Below, one piece after another: positions 29,785 through 37,983 of a DNA stretch of 64,000 bases. Within the stretch, counting starts at the first letter, position 1. The number at the start of each line of letters is the position of its first letter. The position numbers and the translations under genes are program-made. Under the pieces are notes generated by a model. It made no database searches and had not been told where the DNA came from. It saw nothing but the letters and a program-made list of their open reading frames with translations. This stretch comes from Mycolicibacter sinensis (GTDB lineage Bacteria; Actinomycetota; Actinomycetes; Mycobacteriales; Mycobacteriaceae): positions 166,806 through 230,805 of the forward strand of contig NZ_LZIN01000038.1 of the NCBI RefSeq assembly GCF_001667375.1, in the 5' to 3' direction.

Positions 29785-30899
29785 TGCTGGGACCTCTCGA
29801 CGAATACCCGGTTCACCAACTGCCGCAACCGATCGCCTGGCCGGGCTCCTCGGACCGCAACTTCTACGACCGGTGCTACCTGAACGCCCACGACCGCTCC
29901 GGGGACATCTTCTTGATCACCGGGTGCGGCTACTACCCCAACCTCGGCGTGAAGGACGCCTTCGTGCTGGTCCGCCGCGGTGACACCCAGACCGCGGTGC
30001 ACCTCTCCGACGCCATCGACTCCGACCGGCTCAACCAGCACGTCGGCAGCTATCGGGTGGAGGTTACCGACCCATTGCGTTCGCTGCGGGTGGTCATGGA
30101 CGAGACCGAGGGCATCGCGCTGGACCTGCGCTGGGAGGGCCTGTTCGACGTGGTGCAGGAGCAGCGGCACATCCTGCGCACCGGTACCCGGGTGACGCTG
30201 GACGCGCAGCGCTTCGCCCAACTGGGCTCCTGGAGTGGGCAGATCGTCATCGACGGCGAACAGATCGCCGTCGACCCGTCGGTCTGGATCGGATCGCGCG
30301 ACCGGTCCTGGGGTATTCGCCCGGTCGGCGAACGCGAACCGGCCGGCCGGCCCGCCGACCCGCCGTTCGACGGCATGTGGTGGCTGTACGTGCCGATCGC
30401 GTTCGACGACTTCGCGGTGGTGATGATCATCCAGGAGGAGCCCGACGGATTCCGTTCGCTCAACGACTGCACCCGGATCTGGCGCGACGGCAGGGTCGAA
30501 CAGCTCGGCTGGCCGCGGGTCTCCACCCGCTACCGCTCCGGTACCCGCATCGCCACCGGGGCCACCATCGAAGCGACCCGGCCCGACGGCACCCCGGTGG
30601 TCTTCGAGGTGGAATCCAAACTGCCGGTGCCGATTCACGTCGGCGGCGGCTACGGCGGCGACAGCGACTGGCTGCACGGGGAATGGAAGGGCGAGAAGTT
30701 CACCGAGCGGCTGACCTACGACATGACCGATCCCGGCGTCCTCGGGCGCACCAGCTTCGGGATGATCGACCACGTGGGGCGGGCGGTGTGCCGCGACGGC
30801 GACGCCGCCCCGGTGGAGGGCTGGGGCCTCTACGAGCATGGTGTACTGGGCCGGCACGACCCGACCGGGTTCCCCGACTGGGTCACCATGGCGCCTTAA
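29784..30899 (+). CDS. Conserved protein of unknown function (Rv3169-like)
   Basis: A 371-aa protein resembling M. tuberculosis Rv3169, encoded directly after the Rv3168-like gene with a TGATG overlap. It is rich in beta-strand and aromatic residues (GMWWLYVPIAFDDFAVVMII, WEGLFDVVQEQ), without signal peptide or transmembrane helix. I recognise no catalytic motif. Constant pairing with an APH-fold kinase suggests action on the same metabolite. Its stop codon shares the palindromic TTAA with the stop of the opposing gene. Confidence 0.75.
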
Positions 30900-31894
30900 G
30901 CGAGGTTGGTGACGATCTCGCCGATCAGCGCCGGGGCGACCGGCGCGGCCTGGTAGACGCATACGGTGTCGGAGATGCCCTCGACCCGCTCACGGATGTG
31001 CGCGGCCACCTGCGCCGGCGTGCCGCAGGCGGCGATGGTGTGCAACACCTCGTCGTCGATCAACGCACCCATCTGCGACCAGCGGCCCTGTTTGGACAAC
31101 GCGTTCAGTTCGGGCTGCAGCTCCTGCCAGCCGTGTTCGGCCAGCACCGGCGCATAGGCGGGAGTCGACGCGTAGAAGCCGAGCAGCATCCGGGTGGCGG
31201 CTTCGGCGGCCTCCCGCTCGGCGTCGGTGGCCCCGGTGGCCACGATGACTTCGGGCACCACGGCGAACTCCTCTTCGCGCCGGCCGGCGCGTTGCAGCCC
31301 GGCGCGCACGGCGGTCATCGTGACCTGGTGCAGGAATCGCTTGGTGGAGAACGGCATCACCAACAGACCATCGGCGTGCTCGGCAGCCGCCCGGGTCAGC
31401 CGGGGCCCTAATGCGCCGAGGAAGATCGGCGGGGCGCCGTGCGGGTTCGGCCCGGGACTGAACGTCGGGGTCATCAGGGTGTGGCGGTAGTAGTCGCCAC
31501 GAAAATCCAAGCGGGCGCCGGTGTCCCAGGAGTCGAAGATCGCCCGTAACGCTGCGATCAGCTCGACCATGCGCTGCACCGGGTGGTCGAAGTCGGCGCC
31601 GAACCGCTTTTCGATCTGGGCGCGCACCTGGGTGCCCAACCCCAGGACGAACCGCCCACCGCTGAGCAGCTGATGGTCATTGGCCTGATGCGCCAGATGG
31701 ATCGGGTTGCGCGGGAAGGCGATCGCGACGTTGGTCATCAAATCCAGCCCGCCCACGCCGGCCGCCAGCGTCAGCGGCGCGAACACGTCATGGGGGCCCT
31801 CGAACGTGAACACCCCGTGTACACCGGCGTCGCGCAGTTCGCCCGCCTGCTCGACGACGCCGGTCAGTCCGCTCAGCGCGGTGAGGACCTTCAA
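30896..31894 (-). CDS. LLM-class F420-dependent oxidoreductase
   Basis: A 332-aa luciferase-like TIM-barrel protein. AGVHGVFTFEGPHDVFAPL, LDLMTNVAIAFPRNP, LLSGGRFVLGLGTQVRAQIEKRFG-type signature segments and PPIFLGALGPRLT are typical of actinobacterial F420-dependent oxidoreductases. The start codon is TTG at 31894, 5 bp after the stop of the upstream hydrolase, so translation is probably coupled. The next in-frame Met would remove the first strand. The substrate is unknown. Confidence 0.82.
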   Translation of the reverse strand: MKVLTALSGLTGVVEQAGELRDAGVHGVFTFEGPHDVFAPLTLAAGVGGLDLMTNVAIAFPRNPIHLAHQANDHQLLSGGRFVLGLGTQVRAQIEKRFGADFDHPVQRMVELIAALRAIFDSWDTGARLDFRGDYYRHTLMTPTFSPGPNPHGAPPIFLGALGPRLTRAAAEHADGLLVMPFSTKRFLHQVTMTAVRAGLQRAGRREEEFAVVPEVIVATGATDAEREAAEAATRMLLGFYASTPAYAPVLAEHGWQELQPELNALSKQGRWSQMGALIDDEVLHTIAACGTPAQVAAHIRERVEGISDTVCVYQAAPVAPALIGEIVTNLA

Positions 31895-31899
31895 CGCCG

Positions 31900-32886
31900 T
31901 CAGGAGCTGATTTCGCGATCGGCCACGAGGCCGTCAACGGATCCGGTGGCCAGCTCCACGAGGTCACGCAGCTCGCGGTTCACCGCGTCGGGGTGCTCGA
32001 GGATCGAGCAGTGTCCCCCGCTCATCTCGACGAACCGGACGAGATTGGGTGCGGCCGAGGCGATCCGATGCGATGCGACGATCGGCAGCAGCCGGTCGCG
32101 GGTGCTGCCGATGACCAGGGTCGGGACCGTCAGGCCCTCCAGACTGATGTGCGAGGGGCCGAGCGAGTCGACGAGCGCCCGCACCCAGTGACCGCGGCTG
32201 GCCGCGGGGGTCTTGGCGAAAAGCTCGCAGATCAGCGGTGCGACAGAGGCATCGGCCTCACCACCGACGGCGAGCATGTGCACGAACTGCCGTACCGCCA
32301 GGTTCGCCGGTCCCACGATCGGCACGCTGCCGAAGGTCAGCAGCACCCGGCGCGCCGCCTGTACCCGGGTCCGGTGCAGGGGTGGCGGCACCCGGAACAG
32401 GTCGACGTGCGCAAGCAGGTCACCGGTGGTGGTGTTGATCAGTGCGACCGCGTCGGCGCGCTGGGCGACCCGGTGCCGGTACCGGTCCGACCAGGCGCTG
32501 ATGGCGATTCCACCCATCGAGTGCCCGGCGATCACCGCGCGCTCGCCCGGCTCCAGGGCGGCTTCCAGCACCGAGTCGAGATCGGAGGCCAGATGCGTCA
32601 GGCTGTACCCGCCGCGCTTGGGCACCTCGCTGCGCCCGTGGCCGCGGTGGTCGTAGGCGATCACCCGATACTCGCGGGTCAGGTCGGCGATCTGATGGCC
32701 CCAGACCCGGAGGGAGCAGGTGATGCCGTGCGCCAGCACGATCGGGTAACCATCGGGTGGGCCGAAGACCTCGGCGTGCAGGCGGGTTCCGTCGGCTGCC
32801 CGGACCGCCATGGTGCGGCCGGACGGCAACGCCGCCGGAAACCTGTCGACACCACTACGCCGCCGATCAGACCTTTGAGAACTCAT
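31900..32886 (-). CDS. Alpha/beta hydrolase
   Basis: A 328-aa alpha/beta hydrolase. LAHGITCSLRVW is the oxyanion strand-loop, AYDHRGHGRS follows, the nucleophile elbow is GHSMGG (Ser123), the acid is probably in VIGSTRDRLLP, and the His is in GGHCSILEHP. I start at ATG 32886, which has GGAGTGG upstream; the frame is open further but without a better start. Together with the LLM oxidoreductase it forms a two-gene minus-strand unit divergent from the FadB4-like gene. Confidence 0.82.
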   Translation of the reverse strand: MSSQRSDRRRSGVDRFPAALPSGRTMAVRAADGTRLHAEVFGPPDGYPIVLAHGITCSLRVWGHQIADLTREYRVIAYDHRGHGRSEVPKRGGYSLTHLASDLDSVLEAALEPGERAVIAGHSMGGIAISAWSDRYRHRVAQRADAVALINTTTGDLLAHVDLFRVPPPLHRTRVQAARRVLLTFGSVPIVGPANLAVRQFVHMLAVGGEADASVAPLICELFAKTPAASRGHWVRALVDSLGPSHISLEGLTVPTLVIGSTRDRLLPIVASHRIASAAPNLVRFVEMSGGHCSILEHPDAVNRELRDLVELATGSVDGLVADREISS

Positions 32887-32989
32887 TGCCACTCCATCGG
32901 AGATGCGGCAACGCTGCCGCACCGCGAGTCTAGCGTCGTGGTCTAGGTTTTCGGTAGGCCACTGCTCTCCACCTGACGAAGGGGGCGCC

Positions 32990-33967
32990 ATGCGCGCGGT
33001 ACAGATATCTCAGCTCGATGGACCGGGCGCCGCCCGGCTGGTCGACCTCGACGAGCCGACCGGCCACGACGGGGCCGTCGTCATCGACGTCCACGCCGCC
33101 GGGGTGGCGTTTCCCGATGTGCTGCAGTCCCGCGGTCTCTACCAGCACAAACCCGAACTGCCGTTCATACCGGGCGGGGAGGCCGCCGGGGTGGTGCGCA
33201 GCGCCCCGCCCGGCGCCCATGTCCGCGCCGGTGACCGGGTGGCGGCCCTGACCATGCTCAACGGCGCGATGGCGCAGGTGATCGCGCTGCCCGCCGCCCA
33301 GGTGTTCAAGCTGCCCGATACGGTGTCGTTCGAGGCCGGGGCCGGGCTGCTGTTCAATGACCTCACCGTGCTGTTCGCACTGACCACGCGCGGCCAGTTG
33401 ACAGAGGGCGCCACGGTGCTGGTGCACGGCGCCGCCGGCGGCATCGGCACCTCGACGCTGCGGCTGGCCGGTCCGCTGGGGGCATCGCGGGTGATCGCCG
33501 TGGTCTCCACCCCCGCCAAGGCCGAGGTGGCCCGGGCCGCCGGTGCCACCGACACGGTGCCGGCCGACGGGTTCCGCGAGGCGGTCGCCGAGCTGACCGG
33601 CGGCAAGGGAGTGGATCTGGTGCTCGACCCGGTCGGCGGTGACCGGTTCACCGACTCGCTGCGTTCGCTGGCCCCCGGCGGCAAACTGCTGGTAGTGGGG
33701 TTCACCGGCGGTGAGATTCCGACGGTGAAGGTGAATCGGCTGCTGCTCAACAACATCGACGTGGTCGGGGTCGGCTGGGGCGCGTGGGTGATGTCGCATC
33801 CGGGCGAGCTGGAGCGGCAGTGGTCCACGCTGGAGCAGCTGTTGGCCTCCGGGACGGTGTCCGCGCCGCAACCGGAGGTGTTCGCCCTGGAGCAGGCCGC
33901 CGATGCGCTGGCCGCACTGGAGAACCGCACCGCGGCCGGCAAAGTCGTGCTGCGGATGCGCGACTAG
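32990..33967 (+). CDS. NADPH:quinone oxidoreductase-like zinc-independent MDR protein (FadB4-like)
   Basis: A 325-aa medium-chain reductase of the zeta-crystallin type. The N-terminal catalytic domain has AAGVAFPDVLQSRGLYQ and PFIPGGEAAGVV; the Rossmann domain has VLVHGAAGGIGTSTLRLAG. No structural or catalytic zinc cysteines are present. ATG 32990 has GAAGGGGG in front. It resembles M. tuberculosis FadB4 (Rv3141) and probably reduces quinones or enones with NADPH. Confidence 0.82.
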   Translation: MRAVQISQLDGPGAARLVDLDEPTGHDGAVVIDVHAAGVAFPDVLQSRGLYQHKPELPFIPGGEAAGVVRSAPPGAHVRAGDRVAALTMLNGAMAQVIALPAAQVFKLPDTVSFEAGAGLLFNDLTVLFALTTRGQLTEGATVLVHGAAGGIGTSTLRLAGPLGASRVIAVVSTPAKAEVARAAGATDTVPADGFREAVAELTGGKGVDLVLDPVGGDRFTDSLRSLAPGGKLLVVGFTGGEIPTVKVNRLLLNNIDVVGVGWGAWVMSHPGELERQWSTLEQLLASGTVSAPQPEVFALEQAADALAALENRTAAGKVVLRMRD

Positions 33968-34049
33968 GCCGCTGGGTCGTCGTGCGTGCCCGGTGCGAAG
34001 TAGTCGAACGCGGGTGGGTCGACGCCGATGACATTGGTGCGGCATGGGG

Positions 34050-34433
34050 CTACGTGTCGGCATCGGCAATGCGCGCCTTGAACTCCGGGCACTCGACCAG
34101 CGGGGCGTGGGTGCAGGTCACGGCATGGATGAGGCTGTCGCGCATCCGGGTGAGCCGGGCGATCTCCTCGTCGAGTTGGTGGGCCTTCTCGGCCATTCGC
34201 GCCCGCAATTCGGTGTCGCTGGGCGTGGCCCGTAGGAACCGCTCGATCTGGGCAAGGGTGAACCCGGCCGCCTTGGCGCAGCTGATCAGCGCGAGCCGGT
34301 CGAGCACCGCGGGTTCGTAGGTGCGGCGCAGGCCGTTGCGTTCGCCCGAGCTGATCAGCCCCCGCCGCTCATAGAACCTCAGCGCCGATGACGCCAAGCC
34401 GGACCGGGTGGCCACTTCGGCGATGTCCAGCAT
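34050..34433 (-). CDS. MerR-family transcriptional regulator with C-terminal cysteine pair
   Basis: A 127-aa MerR protein. The winged helix at the N-terminus has IAEVATRSGLASSALRFYERRGLI, followed by the dimerisation helix and CTHAPLVECPEF with Cys107 and Cys115 at the C-terminus, plus Cys52. The cysteine arrangement resembles redox- or metal-sensing MerR proteins. It is divergent from the lipase gene across a perfect dyad, so it likely controls that gene and itself. Whether it senses metal, redox or an electrophile is open. Confidence 0.87.
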   Translation of the reverse strand: MLDIAEVATRSGLASSALRFYERRGLISSGERNGLRRTYEPAVLDRLALISCAKAAGFTLAQIERFLRATPSDTELRARMAEKAHQLDEEIARLTRMRDSLIHAVTCTHAPLVECPEFKARIADADT

Positions 34434-34444
34434 GGCCTTCTCCT

Positions 34445-34468
34445 TGACTTGAAGTGCGGTTCAAGTCA
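34445..34468. promoter_or_regulatory. MerR operator: perfect 9-bp dyad in the divergent promoter
   Basis: TGACTTGAA (34445-34453) and TTCAAGTCA (34460-34468) are exact reverse complements separated by 6 bp. A -35-like TTGACT (34444-34449) overlaps the left arm. Binding within an elongated promoter spacer is how MerR proteins activate; a clear -10 is not obvious. Confidence 0.7.
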
Positions 34469-34511
34469 GAGACTAGCGAGGAACCGCCCGCAAGGAAAGG
34501 AATCCGACGTC

Positions 34512-35429
34512 ATGCCACTCCACCCACAGGCCCAAGACCACCTCGACCGCTTGGCCGGCACCAACTTCGCCGACCTGCACACCTTCGCTCCCCAACAGGT
34601 CCGACACGCCATGGGCCTGCTGACCCAGAGCCTGGGCACCGGCGAGTCCGTCGCCAGCGTTCGGGATCGCATCATCGCGACGCAAGCCGGCGATCTGCCG
34701 GTCCGGATCTATCACCCGCAGCCCGACGAGTCACGCCCGGTCATCGTCTTCTTCCACGGCGGCGGCTTCGTGCTCGGCGACCTCGACACCCACGACGGAC
34801 TGGCCCGGGCACTGGCAAACCGCACCGGCCGGGTCGTCGTCTCCGTCGACTATCCGCTGGCCCCCGAACACAAATACCCGGCAGCGATCAACGCCGGCTT
34901 CGCGGCCACGACCTGGGTGGCCGACCACGCCGTCGACTTCGGCGGCGACGGCACGAACATCGCCGTCGCCGGTGACAGTGCGGGGGGAAACCTGGCTGCC
35001 GTAGTCGCCCTGATGGCCCGCGACACCGGCGGGCCCGCTATCGCCCATCAGGTTCTGATCTACCCCGACGTGGATTTTCGGCGATCGAACGTCTCGATCC
35101 GGGAGTTCGCCGGCAAGTACGGCAACATCAGCCGGGCGACCCAGCAGTGGTTCATGGACCACTACCTCGCCGGCGAGCACCAGAAGCTCGAGGAATACGT
35201 CTCGCCGCTGCTGGCCCCCAGCCTGCACCAGCTGCCGCCGGCGTTCATCGTCACCGCCGAATTCGACGCACTGCGCGATGAGGGCGAACAGTACGGTGCG
35301 CGACTGCGCCAGGCGGGAGTTCGCGTCAGCGTCAATCGCTACGACGGCATGATCCACGAATTCATCCGCTGGCCGTTCGACGAGGCCGACCGGGCGCTCG
35401 ACGACATCGCGGCCGCGCTGGCGTCGTAG
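34512..35429 (+). CDS. HSL-type alpha/beta hydrolase (lipase/esterase)
   Basis: A 305-aa hormone-sensitive-lipase family esterase. HGGG (82-85) forms the oxyanion hole, GDSAGGN holds nucleophile Ser156, the acid is Asp252 (AEFDALRDEG) and the base His282 (GMIHEF). No signal peptide, so it is cytoplasmic and likely cleaves short- to medium-chain esters. ATG 34512 has AAGGAAAGG upstream. It is controlled, by position, by the divergent MerR regulator. Confidence 0.88.
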   Translation: MPLHPQAQDHLDRLAGTNFADLHTFAPQQVRHAMGLLTQSLGTGESVASVRDRIIATQAGDLPVRIYHPQPDESRPVIVFFHGGGFVLGDLDTHDGLARALANRTGRVVVSVDYPLAPEHKYPAAINAGFAATTWVADHAVDFGGDGTNIAVAGDSAGGNLAAVVALMARDTGGPAIAHQVLIYPDVDFRRSNVSIREFAGKYGNISRATQQWFMDHYLAGEHQKLEEYVSPLLAPSLHQLPPAFIVTAEFDALRDEGEQYGARLRQAGVRVSVNRYDGMIHEFIRWPFDEADRALDDIAAALAS

Positions 35430-35466
35430 CGCAGACCGGGAGCTGCGTCGACCGCTGCCGTAGACG

Positions 35467-35516
35467 TTGTGTCTGGCAAAATATCGCCTAGTCTGTTCAC
35501 TGGACGCTATGTCCAG
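35467..35516 (+). promoter_or_regulatory. Promoter with downstream operator for the monooxygenase unit
   Basis: TTGTGT (35467-35472) and TAGTCT (35489-35494) are 16 bp apart. CTGGAC (35500-35505) and GTCCAG (35511-35516) form a perfect 6-bp dyad with a 5-bp spacer at the expected start of transcription, suited to repression by the TetR protein encoded at 37371-37958. Confidence 0.45.
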
Positions 35517-35547
35517 CGAGATCGGATGATGCGAGGAGCACGACGCG

Positions 35548-37374
35548 ATGCCAGCTACGGCGGCTTCCCTGGACCCTCAACCGGCGGGCTACGACCCCGA
35601 GTGGATACGGGCCAAGTACGCGCTCGAACGCGACAAGCGGCTGCGACCCGACGCGGTGAGCCAGTTCATCGAGGTCACCGCGGATTTCTCGCACTATGCC
35701 GACGACCCGTGGACCGAGCGCACCGAACGCGACCCGGTGCACGACCACGTCCAGGTGGCGATCATCGGCGCCGGTCTGGGTAGCCTGCTCGCTGCCGCCC
35801 GGCTGCAGGAATCCGGCATCGACGACATCCGGATGATCGACACCGCCGGCGACTTCGGCGGCACCTGGTACTGGAACCGCTACCCCGGTGTGCAGTGCGA
35901 CGTGGAGTCCTACATCTATCTGCCGCTGCTCGAAGAGCTGAACTACGTTCCCACCGAGCGCTACGCGCACGGCCCGGAGATCCGCGAGCACCTGCAGAAC
36001 GTCGCCAAGCACTATCGCCTGTACGACAACGCATTGCTGGGCACCACTGTCACCGGCTTGCGCTGGGACGAGTCGGCCAACCGCTGGCAGATCAGCACCG
36101 ATCGCGGCGACGCGTTCACCGCGACGGTGGTCGCCGTTTCGCCGGGGTCGCTCACCCGGCCGAAACTGCCGGGCATCCCGGGCATCAACGAGTTCCGCGG
36201 GCACACCTTCCACACCAGCCGCTGGGACTTCGGCTACACCGGCGGCGACGAATTCGGTGGGTTGACCGCGCTGGCCGACAAGCGGGTCGGCGTCATCGGC
36301 ACCGGTTCGACTGGGCTGCAGTGCATTCCGCACCTCGGTGAGTGGGCCCAGCAGCTCTACGTATTCCAGCGGACCCCGAGCACCGTCTCGGTGCGCGGCA
36401 ATCGCCCCACCGACCCGCAGTGGGCGGCAAGTCTGAAGCCCGGCTGGCAACGCGAGCGGATGGAGAACTTCACCCGCGTCACCTGTGGTGTGGAGATGGA
36501 CCTCGATCTCACCGACGACGGCTGGACGCAGAAGGCCCTGCAACTGAGCGAATCCGCGGTGATCCGGGAGACCCGGCGCCTCGGCCGCGAGATGACGCCC
36601 ACCGAGATCGCGGACTTCTTGTTCCGCGCCGACTATGAGGCGATGGAACAGCTGCGCGCACGAATCGATGAAACCGTTCGCGATCCCAAGACCGCCGAAT
36701 CGCTCAAGCCGTGGTACCGGCTGAACTGCAAGCGTCCCGGCTACCACGACCAGTACCTCGACACATTCAACCGGACCAATGTCACGTTGGTCGACACCGA
36801 CGGAAGCGGCGTCGAGCGGTTCACCGAGACCGCCGTCGTCGTCGACGGCGTTGAATACGAAGTCGACGCACTGGTTTTCGCAACCGGCTTCGAGGTGGGC
36901 ACCGAGTTCACCCGCCGGCTCGGCTTCGAGATCATCGGCCGCGACGGCGTGCGCCTGAGTGACAAGTGGGCCAAGGGCATGCGGACGCTGCACGGCCTGC
37001 AGACCCACGGCTTCCCCAACTGCTTCTTCCTCGGCTACACCCAATCCGGGGTCTCCCCCAACTACACCCACACCGCCGAGGAACGGGCCCGCCATTTCGC
37101 CTACCTGGTCAGCACGTTCGTGCAGCGCGGCGCGAGCACCATCGAGGCCACCAAGGCCGCCGAGGAGCACTGGCTGGCCGCGATGGAGGCGGCGTCGGAG
37201 AAGCCCCGGGCCTTCTACGCCGAGTGCACGCCGAGTTACCTGAGTTCCGAGGGGGATCGGGAGAATCCGCACGGCATGCTGTCGACCAACTTCGGCGGCA
37301 AGCCCGTCGAGTTCTTCGAGATGCTCAGCGCCTGGCGCTCCACCGGCCAGCTGGAGGGTGTGATCCTCAAATGA
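35548..37374 (+). CDS. Flavin-dependent Baeyer-Villiger monooxygenase
   Basis: A 608-aa class B flavoprotein monooxygenase. The FAD Rossmann motif is GAGLGS (74-79), with Ser in place of the final Gly; GTWYWNRYPGVQCDVES follows; the BVMO fingerprint FRGHTFHTSRW is at 216-226; the NADPH-binding GTGSTG follows. It would insert oxygen next to a ketone to give an ester or lactone, using NADPH and O2. The upstream promoter, downstream TetR and AtoE transporter suggest an inducible ketone-degradation unit. The esterase gene at 34512 is a plausible partner for hydrolysing the product. Confidence 0.9.
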   Translation: MPATAASLDPQPAGYDPEWIRAKYALERDKRLRPDAVSQFIEVTADFSHYADDPWTERTERDPVHDHVQVAIIGAGLGSLLAAARLQESGIDDIRMIDTAGDFGGTWYWNRYPGVQCDVESYIYLPLLEELNYVPTERYAHGPEIREHLQNVAKHYRLYDNALLGTTVTGLRWDESANRWQISTDRGDAFTATVVAVSPGSLTRPKLPGIPGINEFRGHTFHTSRWDFGYTGGDEFGGLTALADKRVGVIGTGSTGLQCIPHLGEWAQQLYVFQRTPSTVSVRGNRPTDPQWAASLKPGWQRERMENFTRVTCGVEMDLDLTDDGWTQKALQLSESAVIRETRRLGREMTPTEIADFLFRADYEAMEQLRARIDETVRDPKTAESLKPWYRLNCKRPGYHDQYLDTFNRTNVTLVDTDGSGVERFTETAVVVDGVEYEVDALVFATGFEVGTEFTRRLGFEIIGRDGVRLSDKWAKGMRTLHGLQTHGFPNCFFLGYTQSGVSPNYTHTAEERARHFAYLVSTFVQRGASTIEATKAAEEHWLAAMEAASEKPRAFYAECTPSYLSSEGDRENPHGMLSTNFGGKPVEFFEMLSAWRSTGQLEGVILK

Positions 37375-37958
37375 CCTCCGCCGCGCCGAAACTCACGATG
37401 CGCGACCGGCACCGCATCATGACCCGCGACCACATCATGGCCGCCGCCCTGGAGGCCTTCGCCGAACGTGGCTACGTCGCGGTGACCGTCGATGACATCG
37501 TGCGCCGAGCCGGGATCGGGCGGGCGACGTTCTACCTGCATTTCGACTCGAAGGCGGCGGTGCTGCGCGAGCTGCGCAACACCCGGATGACCGTGTGGGA
37601 CCAGCAGGATGCCCCGCGCGGCGGCCGCTCGGGACGGCCGTCGATCCGAGCCTTCTTTGAGAAGGTGGTCGACTTCTACACCTCCGCACCGCAGCTCTAC
37701 ACCGCCCTGCACCAGGCGCGCGCGGCCGACCCCGAATTCGCCGCGGCGCACCGAGCCACCATGGAGGCCAACGTCACCGAGTGGATCGAGGCCGACGCCA
37801 TGCCCGGTGCCACCGAGGCGCAGCTGCGGCTGGCCATCGCGATGATGTACACCATGGTCGACTCCTTCATGCATCTGTGGCTGGTCGACGGTTGGCCGTT
37901 AGAGCGCGAGGCCGCCATCGAGGCGATGACCGACGCCCTGCACGCCACCATGCGCTGA
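37371..37958 (+). CDS. TetR-family transcriptional regulator
   Basis: A 195-aa TetR protein whose ATG overlaps the monooxygenase stop (ATGA). FAERGYVAVTVDDIVRRAGI and ATFYLHFDSKAAVLREL form the DNA-binding domain; the C-terminal domain is helical with WLVDGWPLEREAA. It is probably the repressor of this unit, binding the dyad at 35500-35516. Confidence 0.87.
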   Translation: MTSAAPKLTMRDRHRIMTRDHIMAAALEAFAERGYVAVTVDDIVRRAGIGRATFYLHFDSKAAVLRELRNTRMTVWDQQDAPRGGRSGRPSIRAFFEKVVDFYTSAPQLYTALHQARAADPEFAAAHRATMEANVTEWIEADAMPGATEAQLRLAIAMMYTMVDSFMHLWLVDGWPLEREAAIEAMTDALHATMR

Positions 37959-37983
37959 GACGTTCCAGGGAAGGGGCCACCCC

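Noticed and set aside
33968..34049. A stopless stretch on the minus strand after the MerR gene that reads like a protein tail (PPAFDYFAPGTHDDPAA then TAG)
   Set aside because: It is only about 30 codons, has no start codon in frame and no recognised homologue, so it may be a gene remnant but cannot be supported.
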